NCBI GenBank assembly: GCA_018340375.1
Contig: JAFFJZ010000001.1
Span: forward strand, 17,068,001 to 17,132,000
Length of the DNA: 64,000 nt
DNA from: Gonatopus flavifemur
Taxonomy: Eukaryota; Arthropoda; Insecta; Hymenoptera; Dryinidae
Reading direction: 5' to 3'
In this document: piece by piece, positions 46,388 through 58,717 of the stretch
How positions within the stretch are numbered: the first letter of the stretch is position 1
Layout of the letters: every line of letters starts with the position of its first letter
Notes under the pieces: model-generated
Told to the model about the DNA's origin: nothing
Database searches by the model: none
What the model saw: the letters and a program-made list of their open reading frames with translations, nothing else
Program-made: the position numbers and the translations under genes

Positions 46388-48049
46388 TTGGAGAAATCCA
46401 TAGATCGCGCGTGGCTAACAATCAGCCGTAAATTATGGTCTCAATATCCATTGTGTACCCTCTTCGCTCTTGAACAAGCCTAACCCCAAAGTCTAAGGCT
46501 AAGACTACTCACCCTCGGTCTTCGCAAGCTTCAGTAGTCGTTGATATATATACATATATATCCGAGTACCTGGAACTGAGAGGGTTGGCTGGTTAGTTCG
46601 TTGGTTGGCTGACTAGCTTGGGCGAACCGCCCGTTCTGTTGCTCAGGGCCCAACTGAACCAAGAGATATGTATATTAATGGGGCAATCTTACATAGTTTT
46701 GTTTACCTTGCCATTCTCTCTCAGAGCGTATACAATTACTATCTCTATAGCTCTGGTAGTATGCTTTTCAGAGAAAGATATCTTTGTACTTCCCTCTCTC
46801 CTTTGGAATTTATCGAATATACATACCCTCGATAATATTCATCGAAGTTTCAGTTTTTCCGATGATTGAACTTCATTCGAATTAATTATCGAAGACAGCT
46901 CCTCAAGATTCTTTCAGATAAGCCAGAACCAGTTTTTCAATTACCGAATGAAAGCGATAATTTGTATCTCTTTCACTTTTCGTGACCTCTCTTCCGCCTT
47001 CTATTTTTTAATTTCCAATGTGACTTGATATGAGCAACGGCTTTGTAGCAAAATATACATTTCTCTCACTGGAGAATCTCATTTGTGTAATCCTCGAAGC
47101 TTCGACAACAAACTGTCTACCACGGCATTGGAATCGCTCATGGAAGAAAGGAGAGAAAAGGTACATGGAGCTACGAGGGGGTGTAAGCACGACATCAATG
47201 TACTTTGTGGTCCTATGCTACGTGGCAGTTCCACATCCTCTTCACCTCTTTCTCTCTTGTCTCATTTTCTGCCGTTTGCCAACAATTCCAGATGGAATTG
47301 CAATTGTGATAGCAATTATCTTATTCCCACTATCATCCCTTCCTCATACCTCCAACTTGTAAAACTGATATTTCGAGGAAAAATAATAGATAGATCCTAA
47401 TTATCGAAATGAGAAACACAAATTTCACTTCATATGTGTAAGCAAATGCGATCGAAACATCCCCTGACAGGAATCTAAGATCTAAGGAATACCGCGAATT
47501 TTTTCGAAGTCAGATCGATGAAATTTTTCCAAGGACCAATTGAAAAAACTCTTTGAATTCAATTATCTTGTTCAATAAGTTGTCTTGAATTCAAAAAATG
47601 AGTGAATAAAATCACTGAAAATGTTTGAATGAGTTATTTAGGATGCTTGGAGAGGGGAAGGAAAAAATCTGAGAAGACGGATGCGTGAAACGCCATGGAA
47701 TTGACTAATATGAAAGCAAAAAGCTTGCATCGCGACGACAGATGGAAACGCATTTGTTTCGAGAAGGGTGGCTTGGATGGATAGGTGGATAGTAGTCGGT
47801 TCTCAGTGCCCGGAATATGGTAAAATAGGGATGGCAGGGATGAGGAGGAACTGTTGAGTCTCAGCTCAACGATTCGGTATAGCCTGAAATTCGCTCGAAG
47901 TAATCAATATTATAGCTCGCGAAATATATGTGTGAGAAGAAAAGAGGGAAAGAGAAAGATAGAGAATTTGAGCAAACATTGTATACAGACCACCATTGTT
48001 ACGTGCAGGAACCATAAGGAGTGGGGATGGTTTATAAGGAGGGTCGGAG

Positions 48050-48340
48050 GGGTATAAAGGGGATAGGACAGGGGAGTGGTTGAGAGGGATAGAAAGTAAA
48101 AGAGGAACGAGTCGAAGGGATGAGGAAGAGGCTCATGTGAAGAAGGAGGGGGTGGAAATGGAGGAAAGGGGTGGACAGCCGGACAAACAAAACCCTTGCT
48201 GCTTCATTTCTGCCCGTCTGGCCAGACACCGACCCTTTATGCGAACGTTTCCGTCCTGCATTCGGTCGGTTCGTCCTTGCTTGCGTTACAATCCCCTCTC
48301 TTCACTCCCTTTTCTTCTTCCTTCATTTGACCAACCCTTC
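48050..48340. repeat. purine block followed by pyrimidine block
   Basis: 48050-48180 is almost pure A/G on the plus strand and 48290-48340 mostly C/T. Such asymmetric tracts can form triplex-type structures; here it is simply an observed strand bias with no gene attached. Confidence 0.6.
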
Positions 48341-51300
48341 TCTGCATAGTCATTCGTCGTTACTTTCGTTATGTACTATGCTTTCGTTACTTCTCGAGTT
48401 CGTTAATTAACGATGACTAACGCTCAATCGAATCCAAGACTTCGTTTTGTTCGTAAATAGAACTTAAAATGAGTATTATAACGAAATTTTCGCATGAATG
48501 GTACTGAAATATCCCTTACATAATACATCATACATCATTAAAAACTCCGAAAGAATTTCTGTTGCTTGAAAGTGGCTGGGGCTTGAAAGTTTGATCACCT
48601 ATCGATCTTCCATTTTCAAATTGTCATTCATTTTATATATGTTTGTTTCAGGTCAGTGGTGTATACTTCCCAGCCTTCTGAGATATATCGGTGACATGAC
48701 ATATTCATGTGAGTTTGAGAAATATTGCGTCCACGATTTTATTCATTTATTCATTTATTTATAAACAGGAGAATAAATTTGATGAGAGTAGATTGCGAAA
48801 AACAGGAGAATAAATATGAAACACACGAAAAGAAAGCGAGAAGGAAGGTGATACGAGTTATTAGAATGATTGAAAGTTGAAACTTCGTACCCTTTTGATC
48901 GTTTCGAAGGAACGAGTTGGGAGGAAATATATCGATAATCGTGTTTGTTGTATGACTCTTGTGTAACATCGTACACGTAACTTATAAGAAACTTCGAGAA
49001 ATACCAAGAGAGGTTAGAGACGTAAACGAGGGTGGTTTACGACTTAAGAAGTATTATGTCAACTATCCTCCTTGGAATGGAACAACCACCCTTCATTTCG
49101 AGTCACCCCTTTCTCTTCTTGCACCCTTATTTTCCTTTCCCATCCTCCTCTGTAATGGTTAAACCGTTGTTTTCCATCGGCATACGAGGCTAAATTTTGA
49201 CAACGTTCGTTGTCAACAGCCGTAACACGTTTTAGGGTTCCTCGTATGGAAGTAGGAGAAGAGGGTGAATTTTGTGCGGCGAGGGCTGAAGTTTCATCGA
49301 GAGAGCTTAGAGGTTCAACGCATCGAATCGAACTTACTGCGTTTTCTTTCTATATCCAACGTTTTTTCACTTTCCACCCTTCGCCTCGCAACCATCCTCA
49401 ATAATATCGTGCGATAATAGATATCGATTCACGTGACCGTATGCCTTTATAGCCTTTCGGAATAACAATCGTCCAAAAGAGAGGAAAACGAGTATATTGA
49501 AACGGATTATTGATATTGTCACAAAGTGGAGTTCTCGTAGGTTTTTATTTTACGTTTGCCCTCTCATGAATATCAAGATTTATCTCCATTCATTTCGTTA
49601 TTATTTATCTTATTGTTTCCCATGCGGAGGATCGAGTATATATAAATTTGGAAGAATAATCCATGCCGTTGTCTTTTTTCCCCCTTCGATACAACTTCAA
49701 CGTAGAAAAATTCTTTCGATCCAAGATCAACTTTCAGCTGCTTTTAAATAAATTCACATTGAACGAACTTTCGTTGAGCGTTTCGAGTCTCCGAGAATAA
49801 TGTGTGAGATAAATCAATATTGAAATTTATATCTCATCTTCACGACGTGAATGATTGAAACAGGAAAAGCAAATAATACTCGAACAGTAAGATATAAAAT
49901 ACAGCTCAACAACATAATTGTTGTGAAAGAGGATTTCGAACGCAGAGGGTAAATTTCGAAACCACAAAACATCCCTGATGTGAAAAGGATGAAGAAATTT
50001 TCATCATTATTTGAATCATGGACGAATCCCTGACAAATTTGAACGATTCATAAATGAGTAATAGATATGAATTATACGTTGCTTCCTCGAATGTTTCTGA
50101 ACAATGTATTTTCAATCATAATGATACGCGATATAAATAATTGGATTATTATTTGCTGGCTATCAGCTCGCTTAGAGAAGGTTATTCCATAACCACTACC
50201 CCTTTGTGTATACGATCAAGTACTCCATTGCGTTCTCCGCCTCCCTATATGCTAACCGCACGTGGAGGGTGGTTTCGCATGAACGCTCAGGATATTGCCT
50301 GTGCGTTATTGAGCGTGTTAATTGATTTTTCTTCTCCTTTTTTTTTTACTCTTCCTTTCCCCATCCAAATTTATTTCTACAAGCGGCTGGTGAAAAGTTT
50401 TCGCCTCCCTCGAGTAAAACTCGTGCTGCAAAATTTTGTTTTGAGATTATCAACAACTTGTAACATACACATTATAATCGATTCGACGAGCGGTATTCGT
50501 GAATCGATGATCAAGGAATCAGAGTTGAAACGACAATTTGAATATCAATTATTCGCTCTTTGGATATATTTTGTTCTCTCATCCCGGAAGTATGAGAACA
50601 AAATGTATATCTCGATCTTGTTGTTGCGGAGGGAACGAAAGAATGAGAGAGGTCGAAAGATGCTCTTGGTAATTCCGAGGGGTATTTTCGTCAGTCAATG
50701 AATTTACAGCCCCCAGTCTTTACCGAGTTCACCCTTAACCGCTTAACGAGAACGGCTTCGCGGCACGTGAGAAATAAAAAAAAACTAACTGGTTCAGGGA
50801 AAAAAGCAAGGTATGGAAAGGGAAGGAAAGAGATTCGGAGGTAGAACAGGGGTGTATAAGCGCTCTTGAGGGGTGAATTAGCGCGAAATAAGTGCAGGAG
50901 ATCCTTTGGGGTTCTTCCTTTCTTCTTCTAGGAGAGTACGACGTGTCTTGTATTTTTGTGTGGGTTTATATACGAATAGAACTGTGATCATGATTGTTAG
51001 GGTGTTCTCGGAATATCTCGAACAGACGAGTTGGACCAACGATCTTCCCGACAAATAAGAAAAAGAAAGGAAGAAAGAAACAGGAGAAGAAGCGCATGGT
51101 GAAAAACGATATAGAGGGTGGAAAACGTCGTAACGCATAAAGTAAATTGCCGCGAAATCTCCGCGAGGCATGGGAATGCTACGGATATATATATATGGAA
51201 GAAACAAATAAAATAAGGAAGTGGAAAATAAGGATAATGTTGGGATGAATTGCGGGAACGGATACATAATTTGAGAAAAATAAGGGAAAATTCAGTTTCG

Positions 51301-53033
51301 AATCGTAAAAGTTTATCCATTGGTTTTTTTTTATGATTCTCGTAACACTTCAGATTAGCAATTCTTAAAACTAATCAAAAGCGTTTTTCAAGAACATTCA
51401 TTACAATACATTCCCAGCCACGGGGACCGGAATGGGAGAAAAAATGATTCAAAATGCACAGTGATGCGCATTAGCGGTAGCGTAAGGCGAAGGACAATGG
51501 GGGATATGCTCACCAGTTTTCATCATAAATAAGCATTACAATATAATTTTCTGTCACAACAATAGCCGACCGTGTGCTTTCGTGGTCCTGGTTCGTTACA
51601 AAAGCTTTAGCCACTAGCGAACCTCGAGTATTTTCTGTATCCCTCCACGCCACCCGCCTCGAGCAATGGGTCAGACAATGAGAACGTCCTCGCGTTCCGC
51701 CATAAATTGATTTGCGAAAAGCGTTTCCCGGGAAAAAAAGAAAGCTTAGGTATTCGCAAAAAGCATAGAATCGCTCACATACTTGTACGACGCGTAAAGG
51801 TGTGGGGAAGAGGGAGCGGGGGATAGGAGCTTTGGAGCTTATACCGCAAAAATTACCGAGTCGCTGGAGGGATTGTATTTATGTTACATAATTACGGCTG
51901 CGGCCATTGGTTGAAAGGAAAAAGTCAGATGAGAGGGGGAGAAAGGGAAAAGAGAAGAAATTGAGGGAGGAAAACCATTCTGCACTCTCGAGGAGAAAAA
52001 AGTTTTTTCGGCCAGCCGATCGAACCATTCTCAATTGAGAGACCCGTACAACGATGTACAACAGTGTACACGGCCAGCTAATGAATAGAAATAATTCTCG
52101 TGAAAGCAATTGTGCCTTTTTTCTCTCAGTTAGTTTTCAATTAACTGGTGATGGTGGCGACGGTAGCGGTGGCGACCTGTGGTGCAAGTTACATCTACTA
52201 CTGGGCTATGCCCAGTTTTTAAGTCTTTTATTTAATACCGAAATATCGCATACGGTACACGTTGCACGCGTATTCACCGTCTATGAAACTTTCGAATCTC
52301 TAGTTATAATTAAATGTATATACATATACATTTTCTTCTCAATATCCGATCATTCGTCGGGTTTCGATAATATCACCTTCACGGTGAAAATACATACCAA
52401 AAGCCTTGAAGGATTTGTCGTGAAATGAGTTGTCCTTGAAATGTGAAATTGAAATTAAAACATCTTCGATATTCTCTGATTTGGTTGATCGTATTCCATC
52501 TTTTTATGTTCAATAAAAACAAAGAGGAACAATAAAAATTGTAAGGAATCGCATATGATTTTTTGAAAGAAATGTACCAGTCGAGTGACACATACATTCC
52601 TTCATATATTATATATACCTGTAAATATACTACACATTCGTATACCAACACGTAGTCAAGGTTTTAAGAGATTGCGGGAGAGAAATCGGTGACAGTATCT
52701 CAATATACCCTGGAGACGTTTTCTAGCTCTGAGAGAATCCGTTACAATTTTATGGCAAGCATGATGGGTATAAGAGCGCGAAGGAGGGTGGGTAGTGTGG
52801 TAGAGAACCGAATCTCTGGTCCCTTTCTTTCGATGTCTCCTCACACCTTTCTAAAATAATCCTCATGGTCGATGAGTTACCACACGTTCCCGTGTGCATC
52901 CATATCGTGCTTGTGAGCATGTATGTGTAAGGCTACGCATGTGCGTGTACGAGTATCTCGGAAACGAAAGGGGAAACTTACATATGACAAATTTAGAGTA
53001 TTTTGCCTTGCCTGGTTACCTCCGTTCGTTCTT

Positions 53034-53097
53034 GCTTTCCTTCCTTCCTTCCTTCCTGTCGTCCTTCCTTCCTTCTTTCCTTTCGTCCTTCCTTTCT
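53034..53097. repeat. (TTCC)n-type pyrimidine simple repeat
   Basis: TTCC and TTCG/TTTC units over about 64 bases, nearly purine-free on the plus strand. Confidence 0.85.
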
Positions 53098-53161
53098 GGT
53101 GGTCTGACACCTATGGCCCTGGGCCACACGCTGGGTATTATTATTTTCATTCCTTCCCGCA

Positions 53162-53190
53162 TGTCTGTCTGTCTGTCTGTCTGTCTGTAT
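53162..53190. repeat. (TGTC)n microsatellite
   Basis: Six to seven GTCT/TGTC units in direct succession. Confidence 0.9.
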
Positions 53191-54196
53191 GTCTTGTCGT
53201 CTGTCTGGACTGAGTACATCCGTCGGTCTAACTCTTCTCTGTCTAACTGTACCATCTCATGGCATCCCTCCTTCTCTAGAACTCTTTTTGGATGTTTTCA
53301 ACCCACTACGCCCTCTAAACCCTCGCTCAGATCTCTTTGCACACGTATATGCTTCCCTCTTAGTACCTACTTTTTTTTCTTTTATTTCATGACATGCGAC
53401 ACGTGACTGAAAATCCTCGGCACGTCGTTGGTCGCCTTTGTCCTGCAGTACAGCGTACGTATATAGATATTTTTTTTCCATATGAGAAAAGAGATGAAGG
53501 ATGAAGAAACTCGAAAAGTATCTCAACCGATATGTTAGTTCTTTTTTCATATAAAAATGATTGAAAAAATATATCTCTCATTACTTTGTATGATTTAATC
53601 GGAGCATGCAGAATAGAATTTTTTCAACCTGTAAAATCATACAAATTATGCTCAGAAATATGGTTTCATAAAAACGAAATCGACAGCATAAAGTCTTGAA
53701 TTTTGGATTAAAAACGATCCGTTTAGAATTTTTGTATTGAAAATCAACACACAAAATTGTCAAATTAATAGATTTTTAGAATCAACTCGAAGTTTATGAG
53801 TGCTAATATTTAAGACATGCGTATTGAAAATACATCAAATTTTTCATTGCACACCTAATGAGAAATTTTAGTTGTTTTGCAATTTCTAATGAGCAATTTA
53901 CCTTATTGCGAATGTTAGTTGCCAACATTTGGACATGGGATTTGTACAAAGTTCTTCTTTGGTCACATATGTCTACACGGATCAAAGTATTTTGTTGAAT
54001 CAAATAAATTTTCAGTTATTCAAATAAAATAAAAATGAATGAATATTTATTCAATACTTTTCTTGGATTCATTTGAATATCCAAACTACAATTCATTCGT
54101 TCAAATCAATACGATCCTTTGATCAAGTGTTGTTTTATATTGAAAGGAAGATGTGATTTCCTTCGATTGAACAAATGATTCTTCGTTTCAAACATA

Positions 54197-55299
54197 CACT
54201 GTAAAAAAAAACTGGAAATTTACTGTGCAACTGGACTGGAAATTTCCAGTGCTAGTACTGGAATATGGATATTCCAGTACATGTACAGAGATTTTGTTGT
54301 TACGTTACTGAAAATTTACCAAGCATAACTGAAAATTCAGTCATTGTACTGGAATTTTCAAGTTTGAGATGATGTACTGAAATTTTGCCATGATTTCGCG
54401 AAAATTTTACCGGCTCGTACTACAATTTTATAGTTCTTGCGCACCAAAAAAAAATATTCCCTCAAAAAGGACTTGAGAAAAAATTTGGAATTTAGAAAAA
54501 AAAACCTAATCGTTGGTATACTGGAATTATACAGGTTTTTAACTGCAATTCTCAGGTTTTGTGATGGAATTTTCTAGTTACTATGCAATTGAATTATGCA
54601 GGTTTTGAACTGCAATTTTCAGGTCGTGTGATGGAATTTTCCAGTTGCTATGCAACGGAATTTAATCACTGTTGCACTGAAATTTTCCACTTCTATTGGA
54701 CTTCGTCATTTCTGGCAGGAAAAATTTCAAGTCTTTATATTAAAAATTTCCTGATTGAGATTTTGAATAATAATTGTAATTGTAGCCAATGAAATTGATA
54801 TATGAGGTTTTTCCAAGACTTATCCTCTTGTGTTCTAGATATGAAGCATATGTAGTAACCCAAGCTGGCCTTCCAACATGTCGCGCTATAGCTCATCGGT
54901 TAGGTCTTAGGTTTCAGTTGGTAGGCAGGTAGAAAAGTGTGGGTTCAAATCCTGTTAGGTAGACATGAGTTTCTGTCCATCCAAATGAACGATCAAAAGT
55001 TTCTCAATCATCTTGGAACACAAGGACACTGCAAAATCACTTTGCGTGAGCAATTTTTTTTCAATTTTCATGGATATTTTCAGCATTAATTTTCCAGTAC
55101 ATGTCCTGGAAAAGTCCAGCTCGTGTACTGAAAAATTCCAGTACCGAGGCTCAGAAAATTTCCAGTTTTGATGCGGGAATTCCATAACGTTTGCACTGAA
55201 TTTTTGCAGTACAAATGTGCTGAAATTTTCCGGTACATGTACAGGTTAATGACTTCCAGTACATGTACTGGAATTTTCCGGTGAAATTTTTTTACAGTG
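54197..55299. mobile_element. TA-flanked TIR element, CACTGTAAAAAAA ends, ACTGGAATTTTCCAGT array
   Basis: The left end CACTGTAAAAAAAAACTGG faces the inverse right end CACTGTAAAAAAATTTCACC, with TA outside both (54195-54196, 55300-55301). Nearly all of the first 480 and last 220 bases are variations on ACTGGAAATTTCCAGT and GTACATGTAC in both orientations. A tRNA-like module lies between these arrays at 54884-54960. No protein is encoded. The terminal motif is shared with the MITE at 19653-19831, the interior is not. Confidence 0.8.
54884..54960 (+). other. tRNA-like (Pol III A/B box) module
   Basis: TAGCTCATCGGTTA (54889-54902) fits the A box and GGTTCAAATCC (54942-54952) the B box. A T-arm of five mostly wobble pairs can be drawn, but no clean anticodon arm or acceptor stem. 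The connecting sequence GTTGGTAGGCAGGTAG resembles that in the module at 1268-1340, so both probably come from one tRNA-derived family. It lies inside a TIR element. Confidence 0.6.
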
Positions 55300-55429
55300 T
55301 ACATTTATCCGTTTCGCATATAGAATTCTATGAGAGAGCATGAAAGATCTATTCAGAAAGCCGCATTGTTGCATTCACGTGAAACATATCTTGGTTTTCA
55401 ATCAAATAAATATTATTTTGATCGACAGA

Positions 55430-55970
55430 TACTATTTGCTTGATTTCAACGTAAAAGGAGGGGATGTGGGAAGTGTCAAGTTTTGCCAATTGATGCAAAA
55501 GTGAATGAAGTGTGGCATTTTATAGTTTTTGAGACGCGAATTTCGATACTGACAATGAGAAGCTCGACAAATTATGGGAAGAACTTGTGATAATCGTATG
55601 AAGTTCATATTTTGCAGAACACATTTCACTAAATCTTGTATGTCACTATGTAGCGTTCAGAACATCGCTCATCGTCTTAGAGTATAGCTGAATTTGATAG
55701 TGGATTTTATATAGCCAGAAGTAAACACTACGCTGACACACAAGACTTAGCGCAAGTATCCTGTCAAGTACGAACTTCATATGATTATCACAGGTTTTTT
55801 CCCACCCTCGCTATAGATTTTCGGGCTTCTTGTGGTCACTAATTGTCTAATTCAGCGCCTCAAAAATTATAAAAATCCACACTCCATTCACTTCTGCATC
55901 AATGGGCGGAAATCGCCACTTTTCACACTGCTCCCTTTGGTCAGACAAGACGAAACGCTCATTCAAGAAA
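55430..55970. mobile_element. foldback element with diverged ~210 bp arms
   Basis: Left-arm blocks ATTGATGCAAAAGTGAATGA, GTGTGG, TTTTTGAG, GTGATAATCGTATGAAGTTC and TAAATCTTGTATGTCA face right-arm inverse blocks ATTGATGCAGAAGTGAATGG, GTGTGG, TTTTTGAG, GTGATAATCATATGAAGTTC and TAAGTCTTGTGTGTCA in the same order. Identity is about 70% by eye, so this is old. The turn is near 55690. No coding capacity. Confidence 0.7.
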
Positions 55971-56028
55971 ATACTTTCGGCTTCTGACGCTTCCACTCAA
56001 AAAATTTCATTTGAGGCATAATTGCCTA

Positions 56029-56264
56029 CACGGAAAAAAACAGCAATGGTTACTGTGAATCACAAAAATACATGGAAACTCAAATTCATTCCATGCAGTA
56101 CTGCGTTTCTCAGTTTTTATTACTGTCCAGTCAGCACTGACGAATTTCATTACAATACCCATCACTGTGATCGCGCTAATCCTCATTATCCAAGCGGGTT
56201 TTCATTTGTTTTCCAACCGATCACTGTCATTCACAGTAACCAGCAATGTTTTCTTCTTTCCGTG
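56029..56264. mobile_element. MITE with CACGGAAA ends and TTACTGTGAAT words, copy 1
   Basis: The left end CACGGAAAAAAACAGCAATG faces the inverse right end CACGGAAAGAAGAAAACATT. TA lies outside both ends (56027-56028, 56265-56266). GGTTACTGTGAAT near each end and CAGTGATCG/CACTGTGATCGC inside are repeated in both orientations. A truncated relative lies at 62526-62692 in the same orientation. Confidence 0.75.
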
Positions 56265-56640
56265 TAGACACGAATGATCCAAAAAATGTTTTGAAACTGA
56301 ATTCTTCCGAATTTCAGACATGTACATTTATACACATTCAAACAGGTAGGAGAAAGGCCATCAATTTCATCACTCATCAACTATTCTAAAATGTTTGTTT
56401 ATCAAATTAGAATTTCATTCGTGCAATTTCATTCGATAGAATTCCTTCTTTGAAATCGTGGTCATCTATAAGTCGGAAATCTAGAATAGCTGATGAACAG
56501 AACCGACGATGTGTTTTTCCCTGGCTCAATCCAGTGACTGACGGGAACCATGGCACGACATACAGTGATAGGTGGTTCTTGATTGAACTTATGATTGTTT
56601 GAAGTAAATAGTTTTTAAAATCATCCGAACAAATATTTAC
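56265..56640. other. unassigned spacer
   Basis: No gene seen. The minus-strand frame at 56407-56649 lacks motifs. Confidence 0.4.
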
Positions 56641-56901
56641 TTGACTCAAAGTGAAAATATATTCACTTCAAAATCCACATAATATGTTTCCAATTCTCCT
56701 GATTCAAAATATCATTTATTCAACAATAATATATTGATTTGTTTGAATCAAAATCCTTGAATAAAAATTTTCAAACAATTTCGATGATTTGACACAAAAA
56801 ATTCATACTCGGTTGGAAGAAAATTTATTTGAATCAAATAAATCGAAACCATATAATTGTAAATTCTGGAATCAAAGAAACACTTTCATCTGTGTATTGA
56901 T

Positions 56902-57093
56902 GGGGTGAACCATCCAGTAGATGAACGATTCCTCGAAGAAGTAACTATTATAAATTCCTGCCACATTATAATAATTCGATTGTTTTCATAAGAAGATACT
57001 TCCATTGTGAAAACAAACAAATTATTTGGAGGTAGCAGAAATTTTTAGTAGTTAATTTTTTTATGAGTCGTTCATCTACTGGGTAGTTCACCC
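56902..57093. mobile_element. foldback MITE, GGGTGAACC..AGTAGATGAACGA arms
   Basis: GGGGTGAACCATCCAGTAGA at the left faces the inverse GGGTGAACTACCCAGTAGA at the right, followed by TGAACGA in both. Inner matches include TAACTA and AATTTCTGC/AATTCCTGCC. The turn is around 57000. Confidence 0.7.
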
Positions 57094-58396
57094 TAAAAAA
57101 TTTTTGATATTGTAATTTTTCAAGTGAAAATGATATATGTAATGTGTGATATTATTGGCGAAGCTAGAAGCTTCCCTCTGTTATATAGTAGAATTTTTCC
57201 GAATGCGTGTCACCATGAACCATCAAGGACATCAATCGAGTAACAGCGGTCCACTCCACGTATTTATATTTGCAGTTGATCCAGGAAATAATCACGTGAA
57301 ACCTTAGTGAAATACGAGAAGCCATCATCGCATCGTGTCAAGCGAAATAATGCTATCAATATAAAAACAAAAAAGAGAAAATGGAGGTGACAATGCAGCC
57401 ACGAAGATCGTAATAGAAACCGATTTGTCAGGAAGCCTTTACATTTCAACGTAGTGTGACTCTCGGCATCTGATAGTCCGTTTCATCCCATGGGATCCTT
57501 GTTCTCTACTGATCCCTTTACTGCGTTTCTCCCTCCATTTGAAGATTTCATTCTCCCTATCCCTTTTAGATTCCGTTCTCTTTCTATTCAAACCATATAC
57601 CACGGACTTGCGAGCGTCCAAGTTGCTGGTGTTGCAAATGTACGATTTCGCCCTCCTCGTTTATATAAAGCCAAATAGAGTAGATAGAAATCTTGTAAAA
57701 TGGCCCGACGAAAGACAAACATTACTTTTCCACCAGTCTCCTGAATGGTCATCTATTTTGTCCAAACTCATCCTTTTTCTGTCCAACGGCTAACCATTGA
57801 AGGATACAAACTTCCATGATCGTTCACGATATTTTCAATATCGAATGAAATCACTGAAAGTTTTATTGGGCAAAAATAATTTGCTAGAATGTTTTTTTCA
57901 TTCATTTTGTAGTCTGTGATCTGAGAGAAAGATATTTGCTAATATACGGTTGGAATGTGATTTCATATGAGCTTCTGCCGATCGATCGATCATCGATAAA
58001 GTTGATCAGTATACAAAGCAGGGTGTATAATGTGTTTGATCTAATAATTATAGAACATACTTACTGATCATTTGGCTATGTCTGATCATAGGTTGCATGT
58101 ACCTACTCAGAAATACGTCTACTGATTATGAGTAATACGTGGAAAATTTATATACGGTAATTACGATTGATTGATCAATACTGCTTCATGAATGGATTAT
58201 GATGAAATAATCAGTAAATTCCCACTCGATTAGAAGAGCAGGATCCTTGATTGACAATCTTTTGAATCATTGAGAAGCCAACAGTGAATTTTGATGAATT
58301 ATTGAGATTCATTTGTTGGATTGCAGGAGCGAAATTTTGATATACTTTTCTGGGACTTTGTGTAAACTTTTCTAAATGTTCGATGACGCAAAAGTA
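57094..58396. other. unassigned sequence
   Basis: 1.3 kb without a recognised gene or bounded repeat. Open frames around 57264-57793 occur on both strands and have no motif. Confidence 0.4.
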
Positions 58397-58715
58397 CACT
58401 GTTAGAAAAACCTTAAATTTAATACGAAATTCTTTATGAAATACCATATTTTCATATTGAATTCAATAATAGTTCTTAAATTTATTATTGATGATGAAAT
58501 TTGAAAATTTCTTTCTGAAATGTAACAATTGTTTATTGAATTCCACAAATATATTATTACAATTAAGAACAAAATTATCAACATTGAGAAAAAAATTTTT
58601 AACATTAGGAATTATATTATTGAAGTCAATATTTTATTATGAACTTTAATAAAATGATTATGTAAAAAACTTCATAATATTCTTATGAAGTTTCAGGCAG
58701 ATTTTTCTAAGAGCG
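58397..58715. mobile_element. MITE with CACTGTTAGAAAAA / CGCTCTTAGAAAAA ends
   Basis: The left end CACTGTTAGAAAAACC faces the inverse right end CGCTCTTAGAAAAATC, with TA outside both (58395-58396, 58716-58717). The interior repeats TTATTGAA, TTCAATAAT, ATTATTA and CATTAGGAA words. Non-coding, 319 bp. Confidence 0.6.
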
Positions 58716-58717
58716 TA

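Larger units (their letters stand above)
44170..53975. other. 9.8 kb with simple repeats only; no gene or mobile element recognised
   Basis: I find no TIR element, foldback, transposase or known gene here. Composition is less AT-rich in several parts (45650-45870, 46360-46660, 48050-48340, 49020-49400, 50700-51300, 51400-51800, 52650-53460). Long purine or pyrimidine runs on one strand produce extended open frames (for example 50141-50701 and 52894-53406) that have no protein motif. Simple repeats are listed separately. The absence of transposons beside such dense clusters suggests single-copy, perhaps constrained, DNA. Confidence 0.4.
53976..56894. mobile_element. possible outer TIR element enclosing three nested elements
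   Basis: A left terminus CACGGATCAAAGTATTT (preceded by TA) and an inverse right terminus CACAGATGAAAGTGTTT (followed by TA) would bound it. The word TTGAATCAAATAAAT and its inverse occur just inside both ends (53995-54180 and 56680-56860). Between them lie the separate elements 54197-55299, 55430-55970 and 56029-56264. An alternative is two unrelated small elements sharing the same word family. Confidence 0.4.

Noticed and set aside
50141..50701. 186-codon plus-strand open frame
   Set aside because: No motif or start context, and it crosses purine/pyrimidine runs. Probably chance.
52894..53406. 170-codon plus-strand open frame
   Set aside because: Its centre is the (TTCC)n and (TGTC)n repeats, and overlapping frames on both strands are equally open.
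54884..54960. Functional tRNA gene
   Set aside because: A and B boxes are present but no clean anticodon arm, acceptor stem or T-run terminator at the right distance. Treated as a tRNA-like relic.
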